A stretch of DNA of 64,000 bases from JBARDN01 sp963755705 (GCA_963755705.1 CAVWKW010000005.1:446027-510026), one strand, 5' to 3'; shown: positions 8,947 to 17,447, numbered from the stretch's first letter. The notes: a model not told the origin generated them from the sequence alone. A program made the numbers and translations.

Positions 8947-8994
8947 GGTTTAGCCTGATGCCAGGCACTCAACAGACGTAATTTCGGCTAAACC
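8947..8994 (+). promoter_or_regulatory. Inverted repeat in the zwf leader
   Basis: Perfect 9-base arms GGTTTAGCC (8947-8955) and GGCTAAACC (8986-8994) separated by 30 bases that contain a smaller TGCC/GGCA hairpin. It ends 44 bases before the zwf start. It could be a structured 5' leader or a widely spaced operator; nothing identifies which. Confidence 0.4.
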
Positions 8995-9038
8995 TCGCGC
9001 ATTGGGCGCGACTCAGGAATCAAGGAGAATATTTCGCG

Positions 9039-10568
9039 ATGGCTGCTTCTACCCACGAGACCGTCGCTATCAATCATCTCGCATCCAAGCCAATCAATCC
9101 GCCATGCGCGATCGTGATATTCGGTGGCGCTGGCGCGCTGTCGCATCGCAAGCTTCTGCCCGCGCTCTACAATCTGTCGCTCGACGGCGATTTGCCCGAG
9201 CATTGCCCGATCGTGGCGTTCTCGATGGAAGATCTCGACGACGACAGCTACCGCGAGCTCGCGCGCGACGCGATCGCGAAATTCTCGCGCCGTCCGCTCG
9301 AGGCAGCGCGATGGGCAGAGTTCGGTCCGCGAATTCATTACGTACGCGGCCGTTTTACCGAGCGCGGCGATTACGACGGATTGCGCCAACGGCTCGAGCA
9401 GATCGATAACGCGTACGCCACCCAAGGCAATCACATCTATTATTTCGCTATTCCGCCGTCGTTTATCGAAAGCTGCGCCGCGATGCTGCATGAGGCCGGG
9501 ATGATCCGTCCGCCCGACGGCGAGGAGCATTTTACCCGCGTGGTGGTCGAGAAGCCGATTGGCTACGACCTCGCTAGCGCGACCGCGATCAATGACCATA
9601 TCTCGCTCAACTTCGACGAAAGCCAAATCTTCCGCATCGATCATTACCTCGGCAAGGAGACGGTGGAAAACCTGATGGTGCTGCGGTTCGCCAACGCGAT
9701 CTTCGAGCCGCTGTGGACCTCGCGCTCGGTGGATCATGTGCAACTGACGGTGGCCGAAGACGAAGGCGTCGGCACCCGCGCGCCGTATTACGAGCAGGCC
9801 GGCGCGCTGCGCGACATGGTGCAGAGCCATATCCTGGGCGTCCTGAGCATTATCGCGATGGAGCCTCCGCGCACCACCAGGGCGCGCGCCGTGCGCGATT
9901 CCAAGCTCGACGTGTTGCGCTCGATCCGCCGCTTCAGCGACGAAGACATCGAAAAGTTCGCGGTCCGCGGCCAATATAGCGCGGGACTCGTCGCCGGCGC
10001 CGCGGTCCCGGCCTATCGCCAGGAAGAAAATGTCGCACCCGAGTCGCGCACCGAGACTTTTGTGGCGATGCGATGCTGGATCGACAACTGGCGTTGGGCT
10101 GGCGTTCCGTTCTATATACGCACCGGAAAGCGGATGCCCAAACGTGCCAGCGAGATTGCGATTTACTTCAAAGCCGTGCCCCGAATCCTGTACAACTCAA
10201 ATCCGCGCGCGCAACTGGCGCCCAATATGTTGACCATCCGGATTCAGCCTGACGAAGGCCTGTCGGTTCATATCATCTCGAAGGTGCCGGGCGCCCAGGT
10301 GCGCCTGCAGCAGGTGGCGGTCGATTTTCATTACACCACCACCACGCCCGAAGCCTACGAGACTCTCCTGCGCGACGTCATTCACGGCGACCAGACCCTG
10401 TTCATGCGCCGCGACGCGGTCGAAGCGTCGTGGCGTCTGGTCGATCCGATTATCGGAGCTTGGGCCGAATCGCCTGCCGATCCTCCTTTGTACGCGGCGG
10501 GCTCGTGGGGACCGATTGAGGCCGCCTTAATGATGGCGGCCGACGGACGCGCCTGGCGCGCGCTCTAG
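9039..10568 (+). CDS. zwf: Glucose-6-phosphate 1-dehydrogenase
   Basis: Oxidises glucose-6-phosphate to 6-phosphogluconolactone with NAD(P), the entry to the oxidative pentose phosphate and Entner-Doudoroff routes. Length 509 aa, normal for the family. The Rossmann loop lies at about residues 28-38 and reads GGAGALSHRKL, where most family members have GASGDL(A/T)xRKL. The catalytic signature RIDHYLGKE is at 199-207 with D201, H202 and K206. RTGKRMPKR is also present. ATG 9039 is preceded by AAGGAGA (9020s) at good spacing. It heads a plus-strand run with fbp, glk and an aldolase, a compact sugar-phosphate module. The Asp-to-Ala change in the dinucleotide loop is noted separately. Confidence 0.95.
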   Translation: MAASTHETVAINHLASKPINPPCAIVIFGGAGALSHRKLLPALYNLSLDGDLPEHCPIVAFSMEDLDDDSYRELARDAIAKFSRRPLEAARWAEFGPRIHYVRGRFTERGDYDGLRQRLEQIDNAYATQGNHIYYFAIPPSFIESCAAMLHEAGMIRPPDGEEHFTRVVVEKPIGYDLASATAINDHISLNFDESQIFRIDHYLGKETVENLMVLRFANAIFEPLWTSRSVDHVQLTVAEDEGVGTRAPYYEQAGALRDMVQSHILGVLSIIAMEPPRTTRARAVRDSKLDVLRSIRRFSDEDIEKFAVRGQYSAGLVAGAAVPAYRQEENVAPESRTETFVAMRCWIDNWRWAGVPFYIRTGKRMPKRASEIAIYFKAVPRILYNSNPRAQLAPNMLTIRIQPDEGLSVHIISKVPGAQVRLQQVAVDFHYTTTTPEAYETLLRDVIHGDQTLFMRRDAVEASWRLVDPIIGAWAESPADPPLYAAGSWGPIEAALMMAADGRAWRAL

Positions 10569-10605
10569 CGAGCGCAACCGGGTGCCAGTGGGGAGACTGA
10601 ATTGT

Positions 10606-11607
10606 ATGGGCATCCGGGGAATAACGCTTTCGCATCGCGTCGCGACGCATCTCAGTCCGCGATTACCGAACTCGGACCTTGCGCTGATCCTCGAGCAGAT
10701 CGAGTTCATCGGCAAACGCATCGCGCACGAACTCGCACACGCGTCGATTGGCGGCGAGCTCGGCTACACCGGCAAGACCAACGTCCAGGGCGAGCAGACC
10801 AAGAAGCTCGACGAATGGACCAACCAGGTCTTCGTCGAGGCGTTCTCGCATCGCCGTCCGGTATGCTGCCTCGCATCCGAAGAGATGGAGGCAGCGCTCC
10901 ACGATAGCGAGCCATGCGGAGAGCCGAGTTACGCGCTGCTTTACGATCCGCTTGACGGTTCGTCCAACACCGACGTGAATGGATCGCTCGGGACAATCTT
11001 TTCGATTCGCAAACGCGCGCGCGGCCACGCGGCGGAAATCACCGACCTTTTGCGTCCGGGAACAGAGCAGGTCGGGGCGGGCTATATTTTGTACGGACCG
11101 GGCACGCAGCTGGTTTTCACCGCGGGAGCGGGAGTCGATATTTTCACGCTCGATCAACGCCGCGGCGAATTCGTGCTGTTTCGTGAAGGACACAAAATGC
11201 CCGCGCGCGGCGGCGCATACTCGGTCAACCAGGGAAATCTCGGCAAGTTTCATCCGGGCGCGCGCAAATTCGTCGAGCATCTGACCAGCCGCAAGAATAA
11301 ATCGACCTCGTATTCGCTGCGTTACACGGGCGCCTTCGCCGCTGACTTCCATCGCTGCCTCCTCGAAGGAGGCCTCTATCTTTATCCGGGCGAAATCACG
11401 CCCGACGGAAACACCAGGGGCAAGTTGCGCCTGATGTACGAGCTTGCGCCGATGGCAATGATCGCGGAACAGGCCGGCGGCAAGGCCTCGACCGGTACCG
11501 CGCGTGTACTTGACGTGATACCGACGGCGCTCCACGAGCGTCAGCCGATCTATATCGGCAGCGCGGCCGAAGTGGAGCTGGCGGAAAAGATGCAGGTCGA
11601 AGGCTAA
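10606..11607 (+). CDS. fbp: Class I fructose-1,6-bisphosphatase
   Basis: Hydrolyses fructose-1,6-bisphosphate to fructose-6-phosphate, the committed step of gluconeogenesis, and feeds carbon back toward zwf. The protein is 333 aa. The metal/phosphate motif DPLDGSSN occupies residues 114-121 after the conserved ASEE acidic pair; the C-terminal LRLMYELAPMAMIAEQAGG is diagnostic of the class I family. ATG 10606 is preceded by GGGGAGA at 9 bases; an in-frame GTG at 10582 has no such site. Separated from zwf by 37 bases and from glk by 27, so probably one operon. Confidence 0.94.
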   Translation: MGIRGITLSHRVATHLSPRLPNSDLALILEQIEFIGKRIAHELAHASIGGELGYTGKTNVQGEQTKKLDEWTNQVFVEAFSHRRPVCCLASEEMEAALHDSEPCGEPSYALLYDPLDGSSNTDVNGSLGTIFSIRKRARGHAAEITDLLRPGTEQVGAGYILYGPGTQLVFTAGAGVDIFTLDQRRGEFVLFREGHKMPARGGAYSVNQGNLGKFHPGARKFVEHLTSRKNKSTSYSLRYTGAFAADFHRCLLEGGLYLYPGEITPDGNTRGKLRLMYELAPMAMIAEQAGGKASTGTARVLDVIPTALHERQPIYIGSAAEVELAEKMQVEG

Positions 11608-11634
11608 CGACGAGCGCCGGCCGCCTAAGTATTT

Positions 11635-12627
11635 ATGGCCAAGACTCTACTGGCCGGCGATGTCGGCGCGACCAAGACGCTGCTCGCGCTCTATCGTTCG
11701 GAACAAGCGGCTGCGCCGCTGACGCTCATCCGAAAGACGCGCTACACCAGTCATGACTATCCGGGCCTCGAGCAGGCCTGCGCCGAGTTCTTGAGCGACG
11801 GTGCGCGCGCCGATGCGGCCGGATTCGGTGTGCCGGGCGTGGTGATTGCCGGCGCGGCCGAGCCGAGCAATCTTGACTGGAAGCTCGATGAGAAAAAAAT
11901 CTCGGCGGCGCTCGGCGGCACTCGCGTACGGCTGCTCAACGATCTTGCGGCGACCGCGATGGGGGTGGTGAAGCTCGCGCCTGCCGACTGCGAAGTTATC
12001 CGGCCTGAGGGTACTGGCGGCGCGCCAGGCAACGTTGCGGTGATCGCGGCGGGGACGGGACTTGGCGAATCGGCGCTCGCATGTGTGGACGGGCGCTACT
12101 ATCCGGTGGTTTCCGAGGGGGGACATTCGAGCTTCGCGCCCGATGGCGATGATCAAATCGAGTTGCTGCGATTTCTCGCGCGCGAGTTCGGCCACGTGAG
12201 CTGGGAGCGGGTGCTCTCGGGACCGGGGTTGGTCAACGTGTACCGGTTTCTGCGCGCGCGCAGCGGCGTCGCGGAGCCACGGTGGCTTGGCGCGGCGCTC
12301 GGTAGCGGTGATCAGGCAGCGGCGATCAGCGGCGCCGCCGCGGGCGGACGCGATAAAGTCTGCGTTGACGCGCTCGCGATGTTTTGCGCAATGTACGGAT
12401 CGGAAGCGGCGAATCTTGCGCTCAAAGTGCTGGCGATAGGCGGCGTGTACCTGTGCGGGGGAATCGCGCCAAAGATTTTGCCGGCGCTCAAGCGCGGCGA
12501 GTTCGCGCGCGGTTTTATCGGCAAGGGCCGGCTCGAACCGATGCTGGAAAAAATCGCGGTCCGCGTCGTTATGAATTCTGACGCGGCACTTCTGGGCGCG
12601 GCGCATACCGCGCTCGCGATGCTGTGA
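11635..12627 (+). CDS. glk: Glucokinase, bacterial Glk family
   Basis: Phosphorylates glucose with ATP, supplying glucose-6-phosphate to the zwf product next door. The 330-aa protein shows the ATP-binding phosphate loop GDVGATKT (residues 8-15), the conserved ...GVPG stretch, LLNDLAATAMG, and the second phosphate loop AAGTGLG (138-144), then SEGGHSSFAP with the sugar-contacting Glu/His. No ROK-type zinc Cys cluster is present, so it belongs to the Glk rather than the ROK branch. It lies between fbp and the aldolase, in the same direction, with short gaps. Confidence 0.9.
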   Translation: MAKTLLAGDVGATKTLLALYRSEQAAAPLTLIRKTRYTSHDYPGLEQACAEFLSDGARADAAGFGVPGVVIAGAAEPSNLDWKLDEKKISAALGGTRVRLLNDLAATAMGVVKLAPADCEVIRPEGTGGAPGNVAVIAAGTGLGESALACVDGRYYPVVSEGGHSSFAPDGDDQIELLRFLAREFGHVSWERVLSGPGLVNVYRFLRARSGVAEPRWLGAALGSGDQAAAISGAAAGGRDKVCVDALAMFCAMYGSEAANLALKVLAIGGVYLCGGIAPKILPALKRGEFARGFIGKGRLEPMLEKIAVRVVMNSDAALLGAAHTALAML

Positions 12628-12678
12628 TAATAGGGTAGGATTATTGACGCCCCACGTGCGGGCCAAAGGAACTTTCCA

Positions 12679-13593
12679 ATGACCAAACGAGTACGCGAAA
12701 TTCTTTCCTGGTACGATTCGGAAAACGCGGGCGTGCGCAGCAACCTGGCCCGGATGCTCAACCAGGGCAAGCTCGGCGGCACCGGCAAGTTCGTGATCCT
12801 GCCGGTCGATCAGGGTTTCGAGCATGGTCCTGCACGCAGTTTCGCGCCCAATCCTCCCGCCTACGACCCGCGCTACCATTTCCAGCTCGCGCTCGACGCC
12901 GGATGCAACGCCTACGCGGCACCGCTCGGATTTATCGAGGCGGCGGTAACCGACTTCCCGGGCGAAATTCCGCTGATCCTGAAGCTCAACAATCACGACG
13001 TGCTCTACGATGAGAAAGATCCCGCGCCCTCGGTGACCGGCAGCGTCAGAGACGCGCTCCAGCTCGGATGCGCCGCGGTTGGATTCACGATCTATCCGGG
13101 CTCGTCGCAATCCAAGGCGATGTACCAGGAGTTGCGCTCGATTGCCGAGGACGCGAAGGAGCACGGCCTCGCGGTGGTGGTCTGGGCCTATCCGCGCGGA
13201 TCGAGTATCAGCAAGGCGGGAGAGACCGCGGTCAACGTGGTCGCCTACGCGGCGCAAATCGCCGCGCAGCTCGGGGCAAATATAATCAAGGTCAAACCTC
13301 CCACGGAAACTATCGAGCAGCCTGAGGCGAAAAAGGCGTACGACGCCGCCAAGATTCCGCTCGGGACACTGGCCGATCGGATTCGCCACGTGGTGCAGGC
13401 CGCCTTCGACGGGCGCCGAATCGTGATCTTCTCGGGCGGCGCCAAGGAATCCGACGAGCAGCTTCTGACTACCGTGCGCGGAATCCATGCGGGCGGCGGC
13501 TTCGGCTCGATTATCGGCCGCAACTCATTCCAGCGCCCCAAGGCGGACGCGCTGAGGCTGCTCGGCCAGGTGATCGATATCTACAAAAGCTGA
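12679..13593 (+). CDS. Class I fructose-bisphosphate aldolase, DhnA/FbaB type
   Basis: Cleaves or forms fructose-1,6-bisphosphate through a Schiff-base lysine. The 304-aa sequence starts TKRVREILSWYDSE and holds the DhnA-family features LPVDQGFEHGP, LKLNNHD, and GANIIKVKPP, where K204 is the likely Schiff-base residue by position in the family. The C-terminus has the phosphate-binding IFSGGAKES and GSIIGRNSFQRP. No zinc His triad of class II enzymes is seen. RBS AAAGGAAC lies 8-10 bases before ATG 12679. It closes the zwf-fbp-glk-aldolase run; together these genes allow cycling of hexose phosphates. Confidence 0.9.
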   Translation: MTKRVREILSWYDSENAGVRSNLARMLNQGKLGGTGKFVILPVDQGFEHGPARSFAPNPPAYDPRYHFQLALDAGCNAYAAPLGFIEAAVTDFPGEIPLILKLNNHDVLYDEKDPAPSVTGSVRDALQLGCAAVGFTIYPGSSQSKAMYQELRSIAEDAKEHGLAVVVWAYPRGSSISKAGETAVNVVAYAAQIAAQLGANIIKVKPPTETIEQPEAKKAYDAAKIPLGTLADRIRHVVQAAFDGRRIVIFSGGAKESDEQLLTTVRGIHAGGGFGSIIGRNSFQRPKADALRLLGQVIDIYKS

Positions 13594-13642
13594 CACGCAC
13601 GGCTGCGCGAGCGCCGCGCGCCGATCAGCGGCGCCGAAGCAG

Positions 13643-13738
13643 CTCGATGCCGGCGGTGAGCACAAGCGCGCCTTCACCTATGTGGACGATGGCATCGCCG
13701 CATTGATGCGCATGCTCAGAGCCCACGCGCCGGAATAG
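13643..13738 (+). pseudogene. Remnant of an NAD-dependent sugar epimerase
   Basis: One frame of this otherwise empty stretch reads GGEHKRAFTYVDDGIAALMR and then stops. This matches the internal GG.QKR.FTY(I/V)DDGI.AL segment of ArnA/UDP-sugar epimerase-type short-chain dehydrogenases. No start and no Rossmann core are present, so it is a 30-residue fossil. A further open stretch in another frame (about 13738-13830) ends KIRHVSELHVIE and stops; I do not recognise it. The whole 13594-13878 interval lies exactly where the lower-GC restriction genes begin, so it probably marks an insertion or deletion junction. Confidence 0.5.
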
Positions 13739-13878
13739 AGGGCCGCCTGATCGATCAAGACAACCGCTACGACTGGATAGATCACCCGAAGATCCGCCAC
13801 GTATCGGAGCTGCACGTGATTGAGTAGAAAAGAGCTGTGCCCGTATTTCGTGACGCGTGACTCAAGGGAGGGGATTCG

Positions 13879-15360
13879 ATGTGGGCCGACAAACTTTTGG
13901 CTGCACTTCTGGAAAATGGGTATTCAAAAGACTGGCCTAATAGAATCGCTGAGGGATTCAACGATTTGTACGGGTCACCGGACGGTCGATATCCTATTGG
14001 CGCGAAGAAGGTCGTGAAAGTCAGGGCGCCCGGGATGCCCGAAACCGACGACAGCCAGAACGTTCCATACGGCGCCCTGATTCATCCGAGCAATCCAAAT
14101 TCCGGGGTCTATGGCGGCATGTCACTCGCGATCTTTCCCGTGACGGACGCGCCTTGTTTGCTGACCTTTGTCGTCGGAACGAACGGCCTCGCGCCAGACG
14201 AAAACGTGCTCGGTCGTCCGGGTCACGCGCGAAAGCTCAGCGCGCTATGCGGATGGCTCAATAGTAAGCAAGCGCATGGACGTTTGGTTGCGTGGGCCAA
14301 GCAGGAGCCTTCGCGTACTGATCTCGTCATTCCCGAAAATGTAAGCTCCGAGTTCTCGAACTATGCTTCAGTGTTCCGAAAATATGGTCGAGTCTTGTAC
14401 GCAATTTATGTCCCGACCGGCGACAGGGAACAGACGCTCGAAGCCTTGACCGCATTTTTGGACCTGATGTTTGAAGAGCGCGGCGAAATTCCGATCAGGC
14501 AATATCAGGCCGCCCGCGATTTGATCCGGCAGCAGTGGCTGGAGCATCTGATGCCCGAAATTTCTGAAGCAGATGCCGCGACTCTATTAGAACAACGGCG
14601 CTATGTCGTTTTGCAGGGGCCCCCAGGAACCGGGAAAACGCGGATGTCACGGGAGTTGATTCGAAACCACTACGGCGGGCGGGGACGCACGATCCAGTTT
14701 CACGCAAATACCACCTATGAAAATTTTGTCGGAGGTCTCGCACCGGACACCGCTGTTGGCGCATTAGGTTTGAAATTTGCGCCGAAAAAAGGATTTCTGA
14801 TCGACGCCGCCGAACAAGCAAACTCGATCAAGAAGCCCTATCTGCTGCATATTGACGAAATCAATCGCGCAGACTTGTCAAAAGTTCTTGGGGAAGCGAT
14901 CTATTTGCTAGAGGCCGATGACAAATCGACTCGAACTATAGATTTACCGTTCGACTTTGGTCCGCCTTTCGAAACACATCTATCACTTCCGAAGAATCTG
15001 CATATCATCGGAACTATGAATACCGCTGATCGCAGTCTCGCGGTGGTTGACGTTGCGATCCGGCGGCGGTTCGCGTTTCAAAAGCTATGGCCGCAAATGA
15101 GGGTCGTGCGTGCGAGCGGCAGCGACACAATGCAGCATGCATTTGCCGAGCTTCTAAACATCTTTGTCGAGCACGCTAGCGATGACGCATTCCAGTTGAT
15201 GCCCGGCCATTCATATTTTTTAGACAGCGATCCAAAACAAGCAGGGCAACATCTGAGAGTCACGCTCGCCCCATTGATCGAGGAATATCTTGCGCAAGGA
15301 TACGTGACGTCGTTCGCGGAACCGCTGCGCTCCTACCTGCAATGGCTCAACACGCTGTGA
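13879..15360 (+). CDS. McrB-type AAA+ GTPase/ATPase with N-terminal DUF3578 (MrcB-N) domain
   Basis: Motor subunit of a predicted modification-dependent restriction system. Residues about 1-200 resemble the MrcB N-terminal DUF3578 domain (GYSKDWPNRI near the start, YGGMSLAIFPV, then YAIYVP), a putative specificity module. The AAA+ part has Walker A GPPGTGKT (247-254), Walker B HIDEINRADLSK with D326/E327, the McrB signature MNTADRS (380-386) and arginines RRRF (395-398). Length 493 aa is normal. A strong AGGGAGGGG ribosome site precedes ATG 13879. It overlaps the McrC-type gene, and codon use is clearly more AT-rich than the metabolic genes on either side, suggesting horizontal acquisition. 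In McrBC, GTP hydrolysis by the McrB ring drives translocation. Confidence 0.88.
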   Translation: MWADKLLAALLENGYSKDWPNRIAEGFNDLYGSPDGRYPIGAKKVVKVRAPGMPETDDSQNVPYGALIHPSNPNSGVYGGMSLAIFPVTDAPCLLTFVVGTNGLAPDENVLGRPGHARKLSALCGWLNSKQAHGRLVAWAKQEPSRTDLVIPENVSSEFSNYASVFRKYGRVLYAIYVPTGDREQTLEALTAFLDLMFEERGEIPIRQYQAARDLIRQQWLEHLMPEISEADAATLLEQRRYVVLQGPPGTGKTRMSRELIRNHYGGRGRTIQFHANTTYENFVGGLAPDTAVGALGLKFAPKKGFLIDAAEQANSIKKPYLLHIDEINRADLSKVLGEAIYLLEADDKSTRTIDLPFDFGPPFETHLSLPKNLHIIGTMNTADRSLAVVDVAIRRRFAFQKLWPQMRVVRASGSDTMQHAFAELLNIFVEHASDDAFQLMPGHSYFLDSDPKQAGQHLRVTLAPLIEEYLAQGYVTSFAEPLRSYLQWLNTL

Positions 15361-16847
15361 AAGCTGGTCAGCGACAAAAGCCCGGTCATAGTGCGGTCGC
15401 GAGCCGCACGCGCCCGTTGCAGTTTCGTACTCTTGCAGAGGGCAACCTTCTCGAGATCGCGGATTCCGGGAGTGCGCGGCTCCCAACCGAGTTTCTACTG
15501 GGTGGACAAGCGCCCAGGAACCCGAGCGCGCAAGTCGCGCGATTGGCCGAGCAGTTCATCGATCAAAACGTCGAAAGGCTCCAATCGGTGGGAGTAGAGA
15601 TGCGAACTCATTTCGACGGTTCTAGGGTCGATTTTGACTGCACCTCGGCGAATCGAATTGGTGCGGTTCCCCTATTGTCACCATCGAGTGGGAAATTCGA
15701 TTTCGGCTTGATCGTCCGCCCGCGATTCGGCTGGTCCGGCCTAGGTACAGTGATGAATGCCACCGGATGGCGGGTAGTTCCGTCGCCTTTGGGTGGACCG
15801 CTGCTTCCGCGCTCTGATCGTAAGATACCACCATGGCTGTTGTCTTCGATTGTTCTCTTTCGCCTGAAGAAATTACTCGACAGCCTCGAACGGAAATTTG
15901 ACCTTGTACGCGAATCACGCTCAGCCCCTCGCGGCAGTGTGGATTGGACGGGGTACGCGAATCGCCATATCAGTCGCGGACAGTTTCTCGAGGTCCCATG
16001 CCAGTTCCCAGACCTCCGTGACGATCGGAGATTAAGATCCGCAATCCGATTCGCGGTCGAGGCGCATCTTGGCAGCCTCGAAACCCAGCGTTTTGCCGGA
16101 ATATATGTCCTCAAACTGATTGGGCTCTGCGAGGTGCTTCGCGATCGACTGCGCGACGTCGTGTCGCTTCGGCCACGACCAGTAGAGATATTCGGATGGA
16201 TGCGCGCAACGCTCAAATCAGAGAATTATTCCGGCGGGATCGAAGCTATTCAGTGGACCGTCGAAGAAAGAGGCCTCGGCGGATCGAGCGATTTACGCGG
16301 CCTGGCATGGTCAATGTCCATGGAGGAGTTTTTCGAGGCGTGGGCAGAGGTAATTGTAGCCGGAGTCGCGCGGCTCTCCGGCGGATTGCTCAAGACCGGA
16401 CGTCTGCGCGAAACCGTAGTGCCGATTTCGTGGGATCCTCCATATCTCGGCTCACAAAAATCGCTCGTTCCGGATGTCGTGCTAGAACGCGAAGACTTAA
16501 CGCTGATCGTCGATGCAAAATACAAGCAGCACTGGGAGGAGATGCAGGATACTCGCTGGCGCAATCTCGATGAATCGATTCGCGAAAGGCATCGGGAAGA
16601 CTTACTTCAAGTGCTTGCCTACTCGACAACCGCGCGGACGCCAAGGGTTGTGGTCTGCTTGGCTTATCCATGTCGAGAAGATACTTGGATCTCACTGCGC
16701 GAACGCAAACAGTTATTCCATCGCGCGAACGTTCCGGCACAGAATCGTCGTATCGAGTTGCTACTGACGGCGTTTCCGCTCTCTACGCGATTGCTCGACG
16801 ATGTGGTTGGCGAAACCGCAGCACAGATTGCTCGCATCGAAGTGTAG
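15342..16847 (+). CDS. McrC-type nuclease subunit (DUF2357, PD-(D/E)xK)
   Basis: Predicted endonuclease partner of the McrB-type protein. In the 501-aa product the C-terminal third holds a PD-(D/E)xK core: P377-D378 in VPDVVLE, then D391-A-K393 in LIVDAKYK. The N-terminal two thirds are beta-rich and fit the DUF2357 architecture of distant McrC homologues. The start may be ATG 15342 (19-base overlap) or GTG 15357, which would give a 4-base GTGA overlap; either implies translational coupling. Known McrBC complexes cut DNA carrying modified cytosines; whether this one recognises the same mark is unknown. Confidence 0.82.
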   Translation: MAQHAVKAGQRQKPGHSAVASRTRPLQFRTLAEGNLLEIADSGSARLPTEFLLGGQAPRNPSAQVARLAEQFIDQNVERLQSVGVEMRTHFDGSRVDFDCTSANRIGAVPLLSPSSGKFDFGLIVRPRFGWSGLGTVMNATGWRVVPSPLGGPLLPRSDRKIPPWLLSSIVLFRLKKLLDSLERKFDLVRESRSAPRGSVDWTGYANRHISRGQFLEVPCQFPDLRDDRRLRSAIRFAVEAHLGSLETQRFAGIYVLKLIGLCEVLRDRLRDVVSLRPRPVEIFGWMRATLKSENYSGGIEAIQWTVEERGLGGSSDLRGLAWSMSMEEFFEAWAEVIVAGVARLSGGLLKTGRLRETVVPISWDPPYLGSQKSLVPDVVLEREDLTLIVDAKYKQHWEEMQDTRWRNLDESIRERHREDLLQVLAYSTTARTPRVVVCLAYPCREDTWISLRERKQLFHRANVPAQNRRIELLLTAFPLSTRLLDDVVGETAAQIARIEV

Positions 16848-16902
16848 CTGATGTGTGCCAATGAAGACCGCGCTTTGGTCAAATCAAGAACGAGGGGTAA
16901 AG

Positions 16903-17130
16903 ATGATGCGAAACACTAACAGTCACCTTCGGGTGTCCGAAAGCTTAGTGCTGCTGGCGCGATACGAGGTTCTGTCTAGCTTTCAGGTTCTTTCCTGGCG
17001 CCAGAGAGCAAAGGCAGTACGGATGCTGATAAAATCGCGGGAATCCGTACCGGCCGCGATGGAACAGGCAGCTCGGCGATTAACCGCCAAGAAGAGAGGG
17101 ACGGTAAATGACCGAGAGAACCACCCGTAA
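16903..17130 (+). CDS. Small hypothetical protein next to the restriction pair
   Basis: A 75-aa basic, probably helical protein with no recognised domain; the middle has VLLARYEVLSSFQVLSWRQR, then many Lys/Arg. GAGGGG (16892-16897) sits 5 bases before ATG 16903 and 8 before ATG 16906; an upstream in-frame ATG 16861 lacks a site. It begins 55 bases after the McrC-type gene and overlaps the next small gene by 23 bases, so it may be part of the same acquired unit. Could be a regulator or accessory factor, but nothing in the sequence shows this. Confidence 0.5.
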   Translation: MMRNTNSHLRVSESLVLLARYEVLSSFQVLSWRQRAKAVRMLIKSRESVPAAMEQAARRLTAKKRGTVNDRENHP

Positions 17131-17362
17131 ATTGAAAAGAGTCGAGGAGTTGACCGCGCACCTCGAGAAACTCGCCAACGGATGGGCATCGGTGATCCAC
17201 TGCAAGGCCGAGCGTTTCGGCGGACCTGCGTGTAACCGGGTGATCATGATCGTTTTCCAGGATTTCTATCAGCCGCCTCCCGACGAAAACTATGGAGAGT
17301 GGACGTCGTCAACAGACATGCTCTGCAGAAGATGCGCTATTGACCTCAAGCTCCTAGAATAG
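17108..17362 (+). CDS. Small hypothetical protein with Cys pairs
   Basis: An 84-aa protein, not recognised. It begins with a basic helical stretch (TERTTRKLKRVEELTAHLEK), then an alternating region with IHCKAE, GGPACNRV and a final MLCRRCAIDLKLLE. The CRRC pair and the two earlier Cys could form a small zinc site. The start lies inside the preceding gene, preceded by GAGAGGGAC. The pair looks co-translated. Base composition matches the restriction genes rather than guaB. Confidence 0.5.
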   Translation: MTERTTRKLKRVEELTAHLEKLANGWASVIHCKAERFGGPACNRVIMIVFQDFYQPPPDENYGEWTSSTDMLCRRCAIDLKLLE

Positions 17363-17400
17363 CACTAGCGCCAGCGGGCGCCGTAAAATAGGTCAGACAG

Positions 17401-17447
17401 CCGCTTTTCTTCGTGCCTTCGTGTCTTGGTGGCCGGTTGATCCCTCG
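17401..17447. repeat. Dispersed repeat, copy 1
   Basis: The stretch TTTTCTTCGTG..TCGTGTCTTGGTGGCCGGTTGAT reappears in the opposite orientation at 63276-63315 with few differences. It belongs to the CTTGGTG/CACCAAG repeat type seen between genes of several bacteria. No coding potential is seen in the surrounding 17363-17484 interval. Confidence 0.55.

Noticed and set aside
11647..13488. 613-codon minus-strand frame opposite glk and the aldolase
   Set aside because: No recognisable motif and no start context; the plus strand has two well-supported enzymes.
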